64,000 nucleotides of DNA from Ruegeria sp. Alg231-54. Lineage in GTDB: Bacteria > Pseudomonadota > Alphaproteobacteria > Rhodobacterales > Rhodobacteraceae. Shown piece after piece: positions 1 to 8,249 of the stretch (position 1 is its first letter; each line of letters begins with the position of its first letter). A model generated the notes under the pieces. It saw only the letters and a program-made list of their open reading frames with translations. It did no database searches and had not been told where the DNA came from. The translations under genes and the position numbers were made by a program. Location of the stretch: the NCBI RefSeq assembly GCF_900143525.1, contig NZ_FREZ01000004.1, positions 62,001-126,000 on the forward strand, in the 5' to 3' direction.

Positions 1-296
1 GTCAGCGTCCAGACACGCTGCTCGGTGGCGCTGTCATCATAGACAAAATCCTCAACCAGAGTCAGGGTTTCACCATCCCACGTTCCGTCGATATCCACCG
101 TAAAGCGGCGCGGGATATTGCCCAGAACATCCTGAAATTGGCCATAGGCGACGGTCTTGCCCTCAAAAAACTCTTCAAGGTTCAACTGCCGATCAGACAG
201 AAAGGTCTTGGGAACGCGCGGTTTAGCCGAACAGGCAGTCAGAACGGCCAGTCCGGCGACTGCCAGGCCCGCAACAAGGACCCGACGCGAGATCAT
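1..296 (-). CDS. DUF3833 family lipoprotein, 3' end beyond window
   Basis: Only the first 98 residues are inside the window. The start ATG (296-294) overlaps the stop of the upstream gene as ATGA, so the two are probably translationally coupled. The N-terminus is a hydrophobic stretch with several Ala/Gly/Leu residues ending in a lipobox-like LTAC, so the product is probably an outer or inner membrane lipoprotein. After it comes LEEFFEGKTVAYGQFQD and then TWDGETLTLVEDFVYDD, the pattern of the DUF3833 family, whose biochemical function is not known. It is the last visible gene of the operon starting at 3960 and is a paralogue of its immediate neighbour. Confidence 0.75.
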   Translation of the reverse strand, partial: MISRRVLVAGLAVAGLAVLTACSAKPRVPKTFLSDRQLNLEEFFEGKTVAYGQFQDVLGNIPRRFTVDIDGTWDGETLTLVEDFVYDDSATEQRVWTL

Positions 297-910
297 TGCA
301 GCGGCCTTTGTTCTGCGTCCGCATCATAGCCGTTTGAACTGGGGACATGTGCGGATTTAGCCTCGGGCGCAGGGCGCATCGTGGCAATCAGCTCTGCGAC
401 CTTGATGCCGAATTTGCGCATCTCGGACCGGTTCATGATTACACCGTTTTCAGTCAGGTACATCCAGTCGGTGACGTCTAAAGTGTGCCCGCCGGCATCC
501 TCAGGCAAAATGATCCGGTAGGTCAGTTTGACCGTCGAACCCGAAATCGTGCCTTTGCCTTCACCGACGATGTCATCCGCCGTGGCGATGAACGTATTGC
601 CGGTGCCCAGCGTCAGATACCATTTACGTGTCATCTGTTTGCCGTTGGAATAGGTGAAATGCTCGGACAACGTGCCGGTGTTGCCATCCCAGTTCCCAAC
701 CATACGGGCGACAAAGCTGTTCGACATCTTGCCGTTCGGCCCATAGATCAGCCCTTCGGACAGGATCTCTCCGTTCAGAACCTCTTTCATTTTGAATGCA
801 GGCCCAGTGCCGGTGTAGTCGGCCGGTGTTTGTGACCGGAAGCTCAGGAACCGGTTCTTGGCTATAAACAAAGCGAGAGCGGCGAACAGTAAAACAACAA
901 GCGTTTTCAT
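293..910 (-). CDS. DUF3833 family protein (paralogue of the neighbour)
   Basis: 205 residues with one N-terminal membrane segment (about residues 3-17) and no lipobox cysteine, so it looks membrane-anchored rather than a lipoprotein. The body carries the DUF3833 pattern: a conserved LNGEILSEGLIYGPNG segment, then NWDGNTGTLSEHFTYSNG, which aligns with the corresponding part of the next gene. No catalytic motif is known for the family. The start ATG overlaps the MFS stop as ATGA and its stop overlaps the next ATG in the same way, so it is an internal operon member. The C-terminal tail (after about residue 180) is polar and probably disordered. Confidence 0.75.
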   Translation of the reverse strand: MKTLVVLLFAALALFIAKNRFLSFRSQTPADYTGTGPAFKMKEVLNGEILSEGLIYGPNGKMSNSFVARMVGNWDGNTGTLSEHFTYSNGKQMTRKWYLTLGTGNTFIATADDIVGEGKGTISGSTVKLTYRIILPEDAGGHTLDVTDWMYLTENGVIMNRSEMRKFGIKVAELIATMRPAPEAKSAHVPSSNGYDADAEQRPLQ

Positions 911-2130
911 TTGGCTGAGACCTCCGTGGGCAACGTCAGGACCATGCCAAACGCGCCAAGTTTCAGGATGCAGGGTAGTACCGCATAAGCCAGATTGAGT
1001 GTTTCCAGGGCTTGGGCGGAATTCGATTGGCCAGGTGAAAAGCCGCTGCGTTCCAGCAGGGGCAATGTAAAGAAGGCGGCAAGCGCGAGGCCCAGTTTGC
1101 CCGCAAAGGACCAGATGCCGAACGCGGCTGAGGCGTTCAGGCCGGCGCGGGTCAAAACGACCGAGAACATGGCCGGCAGGACCACCATATCGGCCCCAAG
1201 TGCCGCACCCGAGGCAAGGCAGATCAGAGCAAAGCCCAAAAGCTCACCCGCCGGCAACATCGCAGCCCCAATAAAGCCGGCTATGGACAGCGGCATTGCG
1301 ATGATCAGTGTCTGTTTCGGACCAATGCGATTGCTGAGCTTGGCCCAAAGCGGCACACTGGCGCCGGCGCTGAGGAAAAACAGGATCAACAAGGGACCCG
1401 CCTTGCCCGGCAATTGCAGCCTGTCTTCGACGAAGAACAGAAACAGGGTTGAGGTGATGGCTACCGGCAAACTGTTTACCAACGCCAGCGCCAATAGTCG
1501 CAATGCCCCGGCCTGACCCAGCCCTGCGAAAGACAGGCCCTCGCCAGTAATCGGCGTGCGCCGCCACATCGGGAATGTCAGCGCGATGGTTACAATCGAC
1601 AGGACGCCCAGAAACAACCCAAAGGCGGGGTATCCCTGTGCGCTCGCCCCTAAAGCGACGAACAGGGCGGGTGCGCTGGCAGCAATGACAACCCCCGCCA
1701 ATTGTCCACCTTCACGGAAGGCTGCCAGCGACATCAGCTCTTTTGAGTCTGGTGTTTTGGCCAGCGTGGCGCTGCGCCCGTAAAGCAGGATGGTCCCGAG
1801 GCTGTAGGCCGAGAACAGCAGGATCAGGATCAAGATCAGCGATGTCACGCTTGCGCCCTGTGGCAAGGCAAAGAGCAGCGGAAAGCCAACCGCCAGCCCA
1901 ACGGCGGCCATAGCGGCGAACGCCAACTGACCCTTCGGCCATCGGTCAATCGCCCAGCCTATCAGCGGGTCTTGCACAAGATCCACAAGCCGGATCAACA
2001 GCAGTACCGTTCCAATCACCCCAAGGCTAATCCCAAGGTTAACCGCAGCAAAACGCGGCAGGTGGATGTAGAGGGGAATACCCGCCGCTGCGAGCATCAG
2101 CGCATAGAGGCTGACCCGGGGATACAGCAT
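907..2130 (-). CDS. MFS transporter, GPH (sugar:cation symporter)-like
   Basis: 407 residues from the start chosen at 2130; a longer reading frame to 2322 exists but its extra N-terminus is an overlap with the upstream gene and is not hydrophobic. From residue 1 the protein has the alternating hydrophobic segments of a 12-helix major facilitator, with the internal charged segment VEDRLQLPGKAG between halves and a loop RIGPKQ after a middle helix. It resembles the glycoside-pentoside-hexuronide branch (COG2211). Substrate cannot be told from sequence. ATG overlaps the preceding stop by one base (TGATG), consistent with coupling inside the operon. A similar MFS gene lies in the RpoE-dependent RSP_1087-1091 operon of Rhodobacter sphaeroides, as I recall. 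Confidence 0.8.
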   Translation of the reverse strand: MLYPRVSLYALMLAAAGIPLYIHLPRFAAVNLGISLGVIGTVLLLIRLVDLVQDPLIGWAIDRWPKGQLAFAAMAAVGLAVGFPLLFALPQGASVTSLILILILLFSAYSLGTILLYGRSATLAKTPDSKELMSLAAFREGGQLAGVVIAASAPALFVALGASAQGYPAFGLFLGVLSIVTIALTFPMWRRTPITGEGLSFAGLGQAGALRLLALALVNSLPVAITSTLFLFFVEDRLQLPGKAGPLLILFFLSAGASVPLWAKLSNRIGPKQTLIIAMPLSIAGFIGAAMLPAGELLGFALICLASGAALGADMVVLPAMFSVVLTRAGLNASAAFGIWSFAGKLGLALAAFFTLPLLERSGFSPGQSNSAQALETLNLAYAVLPCILKLGAFGMVLTLPTEVSAK

Positions 2131-2675
2131 CACTGTCCCTTCAACTGGCGTGTAAAACTTGCGGATCTGGTATTGTCTCCCAGAAAGATCGACATGAATG
2201 TCTTTTTGACGCCTGGCCCGGACAGGGTGCAGGTTTTGCGCCCGTTCCGCCAGAAACCAACCTTGTTCGGCCCTTCCGAGATGGCCAGATAGCTGTCGCC
2301 TTTGCTGACAGCCTGAAAGCACTGTTCAAGCTGGACTTGTGTCAGCCCGCTGTTTCCTTGCCGTGTCATCTCATCCAGCGTGGATTCAACCAGAGCCTTC
2401 TGCTTGAGGTTTTTTCGGTAGGTCAACTGCAACCCGAAATCGTCGCTCCAACTGAACGGGGCACCGCCGGGCGTGAACAGCTTTGCGATATAGATGGGAA
2501 GGCCCAGATACCGGAAAGTCGCGGATCCGCGCAGTTCGGCATTCGGCAATTCGTTCGACACAGGTGGCGCTGCCAGCCCGGCTGGGGCCAGCAAGGTCAG
2601 CGACAGCAGAGCGACGCACCAGACCGAGCTATTCGGCCGCGACAGGGATGACCGGGTCATTTTTGGCAACGCCAT
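2130..2675 (-). CDS. exported chalcone-isomerase-like protein
   Basis: 181 residues from ATG 2675, which is preceded by GGAG six bases upstream; an ATG at 2705 would extend it further into the amine oxidase gene and has no better ribosome site. A signal peptide (about residues 1-30, ending near AGLAAPPVS) indicates export. The following region, ELRGSATFRYLGLPIYIAKLFTPGG, is typical of the chalcone isomerase-like family (CHI-fold, Chalcone_3), proteins in bacteria that are not known to act on flavonoids and have been linked to fatty-acid binding. The gene overlaps the end of the amine oxidase gene by 47 bases and ends one base into the MFS start. Its presence supports a lipid-related role of the operon. 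Confidence 0.75.
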   Translation of the reverse strand: MALPKMTRSSLSRPNSSVWCVALLSLTLLAPAGLAAPPVSNELPNAELRGSATFRYLGLPIYIAKLFTPGGAPFSWSDDFGLQLTYRKNLKQKALVESTLDEMTRQGNSGLTQVQLEQCFQAVSKGDSYLAISEGPNKVGFWRNGRKTCTLSGPGVKKTFMSIFLGDNTRSASFTRQLKGQ

Positions 2676-3960
2676 TGTCAGCTCCGATGGTTTGCGGGGT
2701 GCCATTCAACTGCGCGACAACATGCATCGCGCTGGCAATCCCGTCTTCGTGAAAACCATGCCGGTTATATGCACCGGCAAACCACGTTTTGTTCTGTCCC
2801 TGCATGTCGCGAATTTGCCCCTGGGCCTTCAATGCGGCTTGATCGAAAACCGGATGGGCGAATTCTACTACGTCATAGATTTTGTCCGCGGGAATGTCCG
2901 CCGCAACATTGAGCGTTACAAACATCGGATCACTGTCGGGGATGTTCTGCAACCGGTTCATCCAGTAGGTGACGCCGACATTTCCGGCCTGTGAACGATA
3001 GGTCCAGCTGGACCAGCAGGCCCGTCTTTTGGGCATTTGGCCGGGATCGCAATGCAAAACAGCCTTGTTGGGCTGGTACTTTATCGCGCTAAGGGCAGCA
3101 ATTTCTTCGGGTGTGGCGCTGTCACCCAAAATGGCCAGCGACTGGTCCGAGTGTGTGGCGAGAATGATCTCATCATAAAGGTCAACCTGACCTTCGCTGA
3201 GTACGGTTACGCCCAGTTCGTTCCGCTGGACGTGCTGTACAGGCGACGCGACGCGGATTTCGCAACCGCGGGCGCGCAATGCAGCCTCGATCCGGCGGAC
3301 ATATTCAATGCTGCCACCTTTGACCGTCCACCACTGATGCTGCTTTGACCGATCACCGGCCAGCAAGGCATGGTTTTGGAAGAACTGTACCAGCGAACGT
3401 GCGGGAAAGCGGTCAATGAATTCGACGGGGGTGGACCAGATCGCCCCGCACATGGGCATCAGATAGTTGTGGCGGAACCAGTGGCCCAAACGCAGTTCGT
3501 CGATCAGCTCACCGATCGTAGTGTCATTGTTCTTGGCGGCCTCAGGAGCCTGTTTGCCAAAGCGTAGGATGTCCGAAATCATCTTGTAATAGGCTGGGCG
3601 CATCAGGTTGCGCTTTTGAGCCGTCAAGGTGCGCAGATTGTTCAGACCGTATTCAAGGCGGCCATTGTCGATCGTTGCCCCAAAGCTCATCTCGCTTTTG
3701 GTGACCGGGACGTTCAGTTCGTCGAACAGTTTGGTCAGGTTGGGGTAAGTGGCATAGTTGAACACGATGAACCCGGTGTCGACCGGTTGATCGCCGTTTT
3801 TGCCCGCCATCACCGTTCGGGCATGGCCTCCCAATCTGGGCTCGGCCTCATAGATCGTTACATCATTGTCTTCTGATAGATAGTAAGCTGCGGATAGGCC
3901 TGAGATTCCTGCACCTACAATTGCGATTTTCTTGCGTGCGCCCCTTGGTTCGTCGAACAT
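2629..3960 (-). CDS. FAD-dependent amine oxidase-like oxidoreductase (COG2907)
   Basis: 443 residues. The N-terminus has the dinucleotide-binding GAGISGLSAAYYLSE motif (residues about 15-30) followed by an acidic residue that binds ribose (IYEAE) and the GGHARTV motif of amine-oxidase/phytoene-desaturase-type flavoproteins. Members of this family are repeatedly found beside cyclopropane-fatty-acid synthase-like genes and are annotated as lipid-modifying oxidoreductases; the substrate here is unknown. It is the first gene of the operon, with AGAGG as ribosome site just before ATG 3960 and an ECF-type promoter (TGATCC-N18-TAATCC) at 4018-3989. No methyltransferase gene of the CFA type is present next to it, unlike in several relatives. 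Confidence 0.85.
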   Translation of the reverse strand: MFDEPRGARKKIAIVGAGISGLSAAYYLSEDNDVTIYEAEPRLGGHARTVMAGKNGDQPVDTGFIVFNYATYPNLTKLFDELNVPVTKSEMSFGATIDNGRLEYGLNNLRTLTAQKRNLMRPAYYKMISDILRFGKQAPEAAKNNDTTIGELIDELRLGHWFRHNYLMPMCGAIWSTPVEFIDRFPARSLVQFFQNHALLAGDRSKQHQWWTVKGGSIEYVRRIEAALRARGCEIRVASPVQHVQRNELGVTVLSEGQVDLYDEIILATHSDQSLAILGDSATPEEIAALSAIKYQPNKAVLHCDPGQMPKRRACWSSWTYRSQAGNVGVTYWMNRLQNIPDSDPMFVTLNVAADIPADKIYDVVEFAHPVFDQAALKAQGQIRDMQGQNKTWFAGAYNRHGFHEDGIASAMHVVAQLNGTPQTIGADNGVAKNDPVIPVAAE

Positions 3961-3988
3961 GTGATCCTCTTAGTTCGGCAATTTAAAA

Positions 3989-4018
3989 GGATTACGCATC
4001 AGATGCGGGTACGGATCA
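3989..4018 (-). promoter_or_regulatory. ECF (RpoE/ChrR-type) promoter for the amine oxidase operon
   Basis: Read on the minus strand there is TGATCC (4018-4013), an 18-base spacer and TAATCC (3994-3989), 29 bases before the ATG at 3960. TGATCC with about 18 bases before a TAA-type element is the arrangement I recall for the group IV sigma E of Rhodobacter, released from ChrR by singlet oxygen. A matching promoter points the other way at 4087-4116. Confidence 0.6.
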
Positions 4019-4086
4019 ATCACGTTGGACTTTTTTTGAACGTGCGTTACATCATGAAGTCTTTCCCGGTTTTTGGCGCGTTCACG

Positions 4087-4116
4087 TGATCCAACTTTGT
4101 CGCTGATCCGTAAAAT
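4087..4116 (+). promoter_or_regulatory. ECF (RpoE/ChrR-type) promoter for the SDR gene
   Basis: TGATCC (4087-4092), exactly 18 bases, TAAAAT (4111-4116). The spacing is the same as in the divergent promoter at 4018-3989. Transcription would begin near 4122-4124, that is at or just before an ATG at 4124 that opens a 22-codon frame overlapping the SDR start. Confidence 0.6.
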
Positions 4117-4188
4117 CCCTAACATGTCTGAATCAACACGAAACCAATGTCCGGGCCATGTGTACCTGACAGTCCGGATGGCCCAAGC

Positions 4189-4914
4189 ATGAGCAGTTTT
4201 GACGGAAAAACCTATTGGATCGTTGGTGCCAGTGAGGGGCTAGGCCGATCTTTGGCCCAGGCGCTCAGCCGCCAGGGCGCAAAACTGATCCTGTCGGCAC
4301 GCAATGCGGCGCGGCTGGCCGAGATCTGCAAGACCCTTCCGAACGCGCGGGCGGTGCCGTTTGATGTGACCGACTTGAAGGCCGTGCGCCGCGCCGTGGC
4401 AGAGGTCGGGGATGTGGATGGGCTGGTTTACAATGCCGGCGCCTATGAGCCTATGAAATCGGCCGATTGGGATACAGAAGCTGTTCTGTCTATGACAGAC
4501 GTGAACTATCTAGGCGCGCTGCGCGTATTGGGTGAGACGGTGCCCGGGTTTGTGCGCGCAGGTCAGGGCGATATCACGCTGATCGGGTCTTTGTCTGGCT
4601 ATCGCGGGCTTCCGGCTGCGGTCGGATACGCGGCCAGCAAAGCTGCGCTTATCTCGCTGGCGGAAACGATGCGATTTGATCTGGCATGCACGGGGGTAAC
4701 TGTTCGGATCGTCAATCCAGGTTTCATTAAGACCCGCCTGACCGAAAAGAACACGTTCAAGATGCCGATGCTGATGACGCCCGAGGACGCGGCGGACCGG
4801 GTGGTCAGGGCGATGTCGCGCCGCCGGTTCCGCACCGATTTCCCGGCACCGTTCTCTTGGGTGATCCGTTTGCTGGATTACCTGCCGGATTGGCTGATTT
4901 ACCGCGGGAAATAG
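4189..4914 (+). CDS. short-chain dehydrogenase/reductase
   Basis: 241 residues from ATG 4189; an in-frame ATG at 4147 would add 14 residues without homology to the family. The Rossmann motif is GASEGLGRSLAQ (about residues 13-24), the NAG motif is VYNAGAYEP, and the catalytic set is Ser in LIGSLSG, then YAASK (Tyr-x-x-x-Lys). Strands and helices follow the classical SDR order and the length is normal. Substrate is unknown. The gene is transcribed away from the amine-oxidase operon from an ECF-type promoter and ends 16 bases before the imuB stop (convergent). An SDR belongs to the RpoE-dependent RSP_1087-1091 group as I remember it, so a joint stress role is an inference. Confidence 0.85.
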   Translation: MSSFDGKTYWIVGASEGLGRSLAQALSRQGAKLILSARNAARLAEICKTLPNARAVPFDVTDLKAVRRAVAEVGDVDGLVYNAGAYEPMKSADWDTEAVLSMTDVNYLGALRVLGETVPGFVRAGQGDITLIGSLSGYRGLPAAVGYAASKAALISLAETMRFDLACTGVTVRIVNPGFIKTRLTEKNTFKMPMLMTPEDAADRVVRAMSRRRFRTDFPAPFSWVIRLLDYLPDWLIYRGK

Positions 4915-4930
4915 ACTCTAATCAGGCGTT

Positions 4931-6583
4931 TTAACCAAACTGCCCCTGACAGAACCAGCCTGCCGACATCGTGCCGCCATGGCCGTAAAACAGCCACAGC
5001 CGCTCACCTTGTTCGGTGACCACCACCCAATAGTCACGCACGCCGCTGCGCCAGTTGGGGTCATCCAGCCACCATTCGGGTGCGATCCGTTCCGGGCCGG
5101 TGGCCTGGGCCAACTGCCAGTCGCGCCCGCGCCAGCGAAAGGCGGCTGGAACATCCGGGGCTTCAGCGGCCATCACCGGCTCGGGCTGCCACATCTGCAA
5201 CGGACGCGGGCGCGACGGGGCGGGCCAGTCACGGGCGGGTTCCGACCACGCCGCCGCCAACGTCTGCGCGGTTTTTTCGGGGATATGTGAGGCTGCCGGG
5301 TGCCGCCGGGTGATCACGTCCAACCCGACCCGGGCGCCCAGTTTGCCGATCAGGTCATCCACGGCTGTATTGCCCTCCAGCCGCGCGCGGGCCACACGGC
5401 GCGCCTCGGCGTGACCGGCCACGGTGCGGGCATGGATGGGCTCGGTCTGGATCGCCTCAAGCCGCAGCATGTCGATGCCATAGCCTGCGTCTATTTTATC
5501 GATTTTCATCTCTAACAAAGGGCGAATGCGGTGTTTGTCATAGGTTGGGCGGGCCAGACCAACCTCGATGATCTCGGCCGCCTGATCGGCGCGATGCGCC
5601 TCGAGCCGTAGGGTACGAACGCCGCGCGCCTTCTCTTCCAGCTTCGTGCACAGCGTGGGCAACACCCGGTCGATGGCGGCCATCACATCCTCGATCAACC
5701 CGATCGGATTGGGCAGGGTCATCCGCACCGCAAAGTGATGCGGCGGACGCGCGGGGGATACCGGTTCGGGCGCGCTGCCCATCGCTTGGTCCAGTCTCAT
5801 CACCAGCCCGCGCCCGAACCGTCGGGCGAGAGAAGCCCGGGGTTGGCCCAAAAGATCGCCGATCCGGCGTAGGCCCAGCCGGTTCAGTTGTGCCACAACC
5901 TGATCTTCCAGCCGCAGCGCCGCAATCGGCAGAGGGCTGAGCGCGCCATAAGATTGCCCTGGTGCTGCGATCCGCGCGCCACCGCCCAGAGCCATCACTT
6001 GCGGCGCGGCCCCGCCCTTGGTCCAGTGCCGCCGTTTCCCTGCGCGCGCGCGGGTGGCGCGTGCCTCTTGGCTTATGGCGTCGCCGTTGCGGTCAGACGT
6101 GGCCTCTTGCCCCGCATAACGCGCCAGCGCCCAGGCTGCGCCCAACGTGTCGGCAATACCCATCTGAACGCTCAGCCCCATATCGGCGCAATCGGTTTCA
6201 ATGACGCTCAGCAGCGCCTCCTCCCCGCCGAACAGATGCGTGCAGCCCGACAGGTCGACGATCAGACCATCGGGGATCTCTTCAGCCACCCATGGGCTGA
6301 ACTTGCCGGCCCAGCGGCGCAGCGCGGTCAGAAACGCGGCCTCGGCCGGGGCGTTGCGGTGTCGCGTGATCAGGGCCGAGCACATGGCATGGGCATCACG
6401 CACGGGCTGGCCCACACGCAGACCTGCGGCCTGCGCTTCTGCGTTCAATGAGGTGATCACCTGCATGTTCGACTGTTCCGCAACCACCGCCAAAGGGCCA
6501 ACATGCAGCCCCCGCGCGGCACGGATCAGCCGTTCAGCCCCCAGACGGGGGAACCACAGTGAGAGTATTCGGCGTTTTGGCAT
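4931..6583 (-). CDS. imuB: ImuB, Y-family polymerase-like mutagenesis protein
   Basis: 550 residues, usual for ImuB. The N-terminus RILSLWFPRLGAERL replaces the DxDxFF metal-binding start of active Y-family polymerases, and the SxDE catalytic segment is replaced by DGLIVDLSGCTHLFGGEE, so the protein is expected to be a non-catalytic hub that links ImuC/DnaE2 to the beta clamp. A helix-hairpin-helix-like segment (about residues 230-260, RLGLRRIGDLLGQPRASLARRFG) follows. A LexA box lies at 6600-6614, directly upstream. imuA is not present next to it, and dnaE2 is 3.2 kb away with its own LexA box, so the usual imuA-imuB-dnaE2 cassette is split here. Confidence 0.9.
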   Translation of the reverse strand: MPKRRILSLWFPRLGAERLIRAARGLHVGPLAVVAEQSNMQVITSLNAEAQAAGLRVGQPVRDAHAMCSALITRHRNAPAEAAFLTALRRWAGKFSPWVAEEIPDGLIVDLSGCTHLFGGEEALLSVIETDCADMGLSVQMGIADTLGAAWALARYAGQEATSDRNGDAISQEARATRARAGKRRHWTKGGAAPQVMALGGGARIAAPGQSYGALSPLPIAALRLEDQVVAQLNRLGLRRIGDLLGQPRASLARRFGRGLVMRLDQAMGSAPEPVSPARPPHHFAVRMTLPNPIGLIEDVMAAIDRVLPTLCTKLEEKARGVRTLRLEAHRADQAAEIIEVGLARPTYDKHRIRPLLEMKIDKIDAGYGIDMLRLEAIQTEPIHARTVAGHAEARRVARARLEGNTAVDDLIGKLGARVGLDVITRRHPAASHIPEKTAQTLAAAWSEPARDWPAPSRPRPLQMWQPEPVMAAEAPDVPAAFRWRGRDWQLAQATGPERIAPEWWLDDPNWRSGVRDYWVVVTEQGERLWLFYGHGGTMSAGWFCQGQFG

Positions 6584-6599
6584 TGGCAGACATCAAAAT

Positions 6600-6614
6600 G
6601 TTCCCATTTTGTTC
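6600..6614 (-). promoter_or_regulatory. LexA (SOS) box of imuB
   Basis: GTTC-CCATTTT-GTTC, a perfect match to the alphaproteobacterial LexA consensus GTTC-N7-GTTC, 16 bases upstream of the imuB start codon. Position and match make SOS repression of imuB very likely. Confidence 0.85.
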
Positions 6615-6644
6615 TTACCGTAGAATCATGCCTCGAGTCCACGC

Positions 6645-6929
6645 TTACCCGCAGGTCAGGCGCTGAATGATTCCGGCTCCGTTCACGAAAACATTCAGCC
6701 GGTCGATGCGATAATCCTGTGTGGCAATGTCATCGGGACCCAGAACACGCGACCGCTCGGGCAACTGGGCTTGAATAGTCGAAACCGGTTGGCCGATGGA
6801 ATCGGAAAAATCGTCGCCCAGGCAAAAGGCCAGATCAACCGGCGCGTCCGTTGAGGCGGGTGTTTCCACAGGTGCAGTCGTCTCGGCACAGCCTGCCAGC
6901 AGGACCAGCGCGGGAATAAATCGGTGCAT
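6645..6929 (-). CDS. small lipoprotein, I78 peptidase inhibitor family
   Basis: 94 residues from ATG 6929, chosen because AAGGAG lies nine bases upstream and because a lipoprotein signal starts there (HRFIPALVLLAGCAETT, lipobox LAGC). The mature part begins with a Thr/Pro/Ala-rich linker, then the I78 inhibitor pattern: FSDSIGQPVSTIQAQLP, SRVLGPDDIATQDYRIDRLN and a C-terminal IQRLTCG. Family members inhibit subtilisin- and elastase-type proteases and sit in the periplasm or at the cell surface. The gene stands alone on the minus strand between imuB and frmA; nothing links it to SOS. Confidence 0.8.
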   Translation of the reverse strand: MHRFIPALVLLAGCAETTAPVETPASTDAPVDLAFCLGDDFSDSIGQPVSTIQAQLPERSRVLGPDDIATQDYRIDRLNVFVNGAGIIQRLTCG

Positions 6930-7009
6930 TGGCGTTTCTCCTTCTGACAATGTCGTTACTGCAATATCAAACATTTAGCCAACCTGCCACCAAAGCGCAG
7001 TTGAAAACA

Positions 7010-7028
7010 CCCTGCAATTGACGCAGGG
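7010..7028. repeat. inverted repeat before frmA
   Basis: CCCTGC, seven bases, GCAGGG, ending 31 bases before the frmA ATG. It could be an operator or a leader hairpin for the formaldehyde dehydrogenase gene. No terminator-like T run follows. Confidence 0.4.
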
Positions 7029-7059
7029 TCGGGGCAAATAAGACAGGGAGACAACGATC

Positions 7060-8172
<1,113 letters not shown>

Positions 8173-8207
8173 GACTCTAATACGAGACAATCCGCGTAAT
8201 GCGGTTG

Positions 8208-8239
8208 AAAACGGCGCGCGGAATAGTGCGCCGTTTTTT
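8208..8239 (+). terminator. rho-independent terminator of frmA
   Basis: A ten-base perfect stem, AAAACGGCGC (8208-8217) with GCGCCGTTTT (8228-8237), loop of ten, followed by T residues. The A-rich 5' side and T-rich 3' side mean it could also act on the minus strand for the DMT gene ending at 8250. Confidence 0.85.
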
Positions 8240-8249
8240 AGTTTGACGT

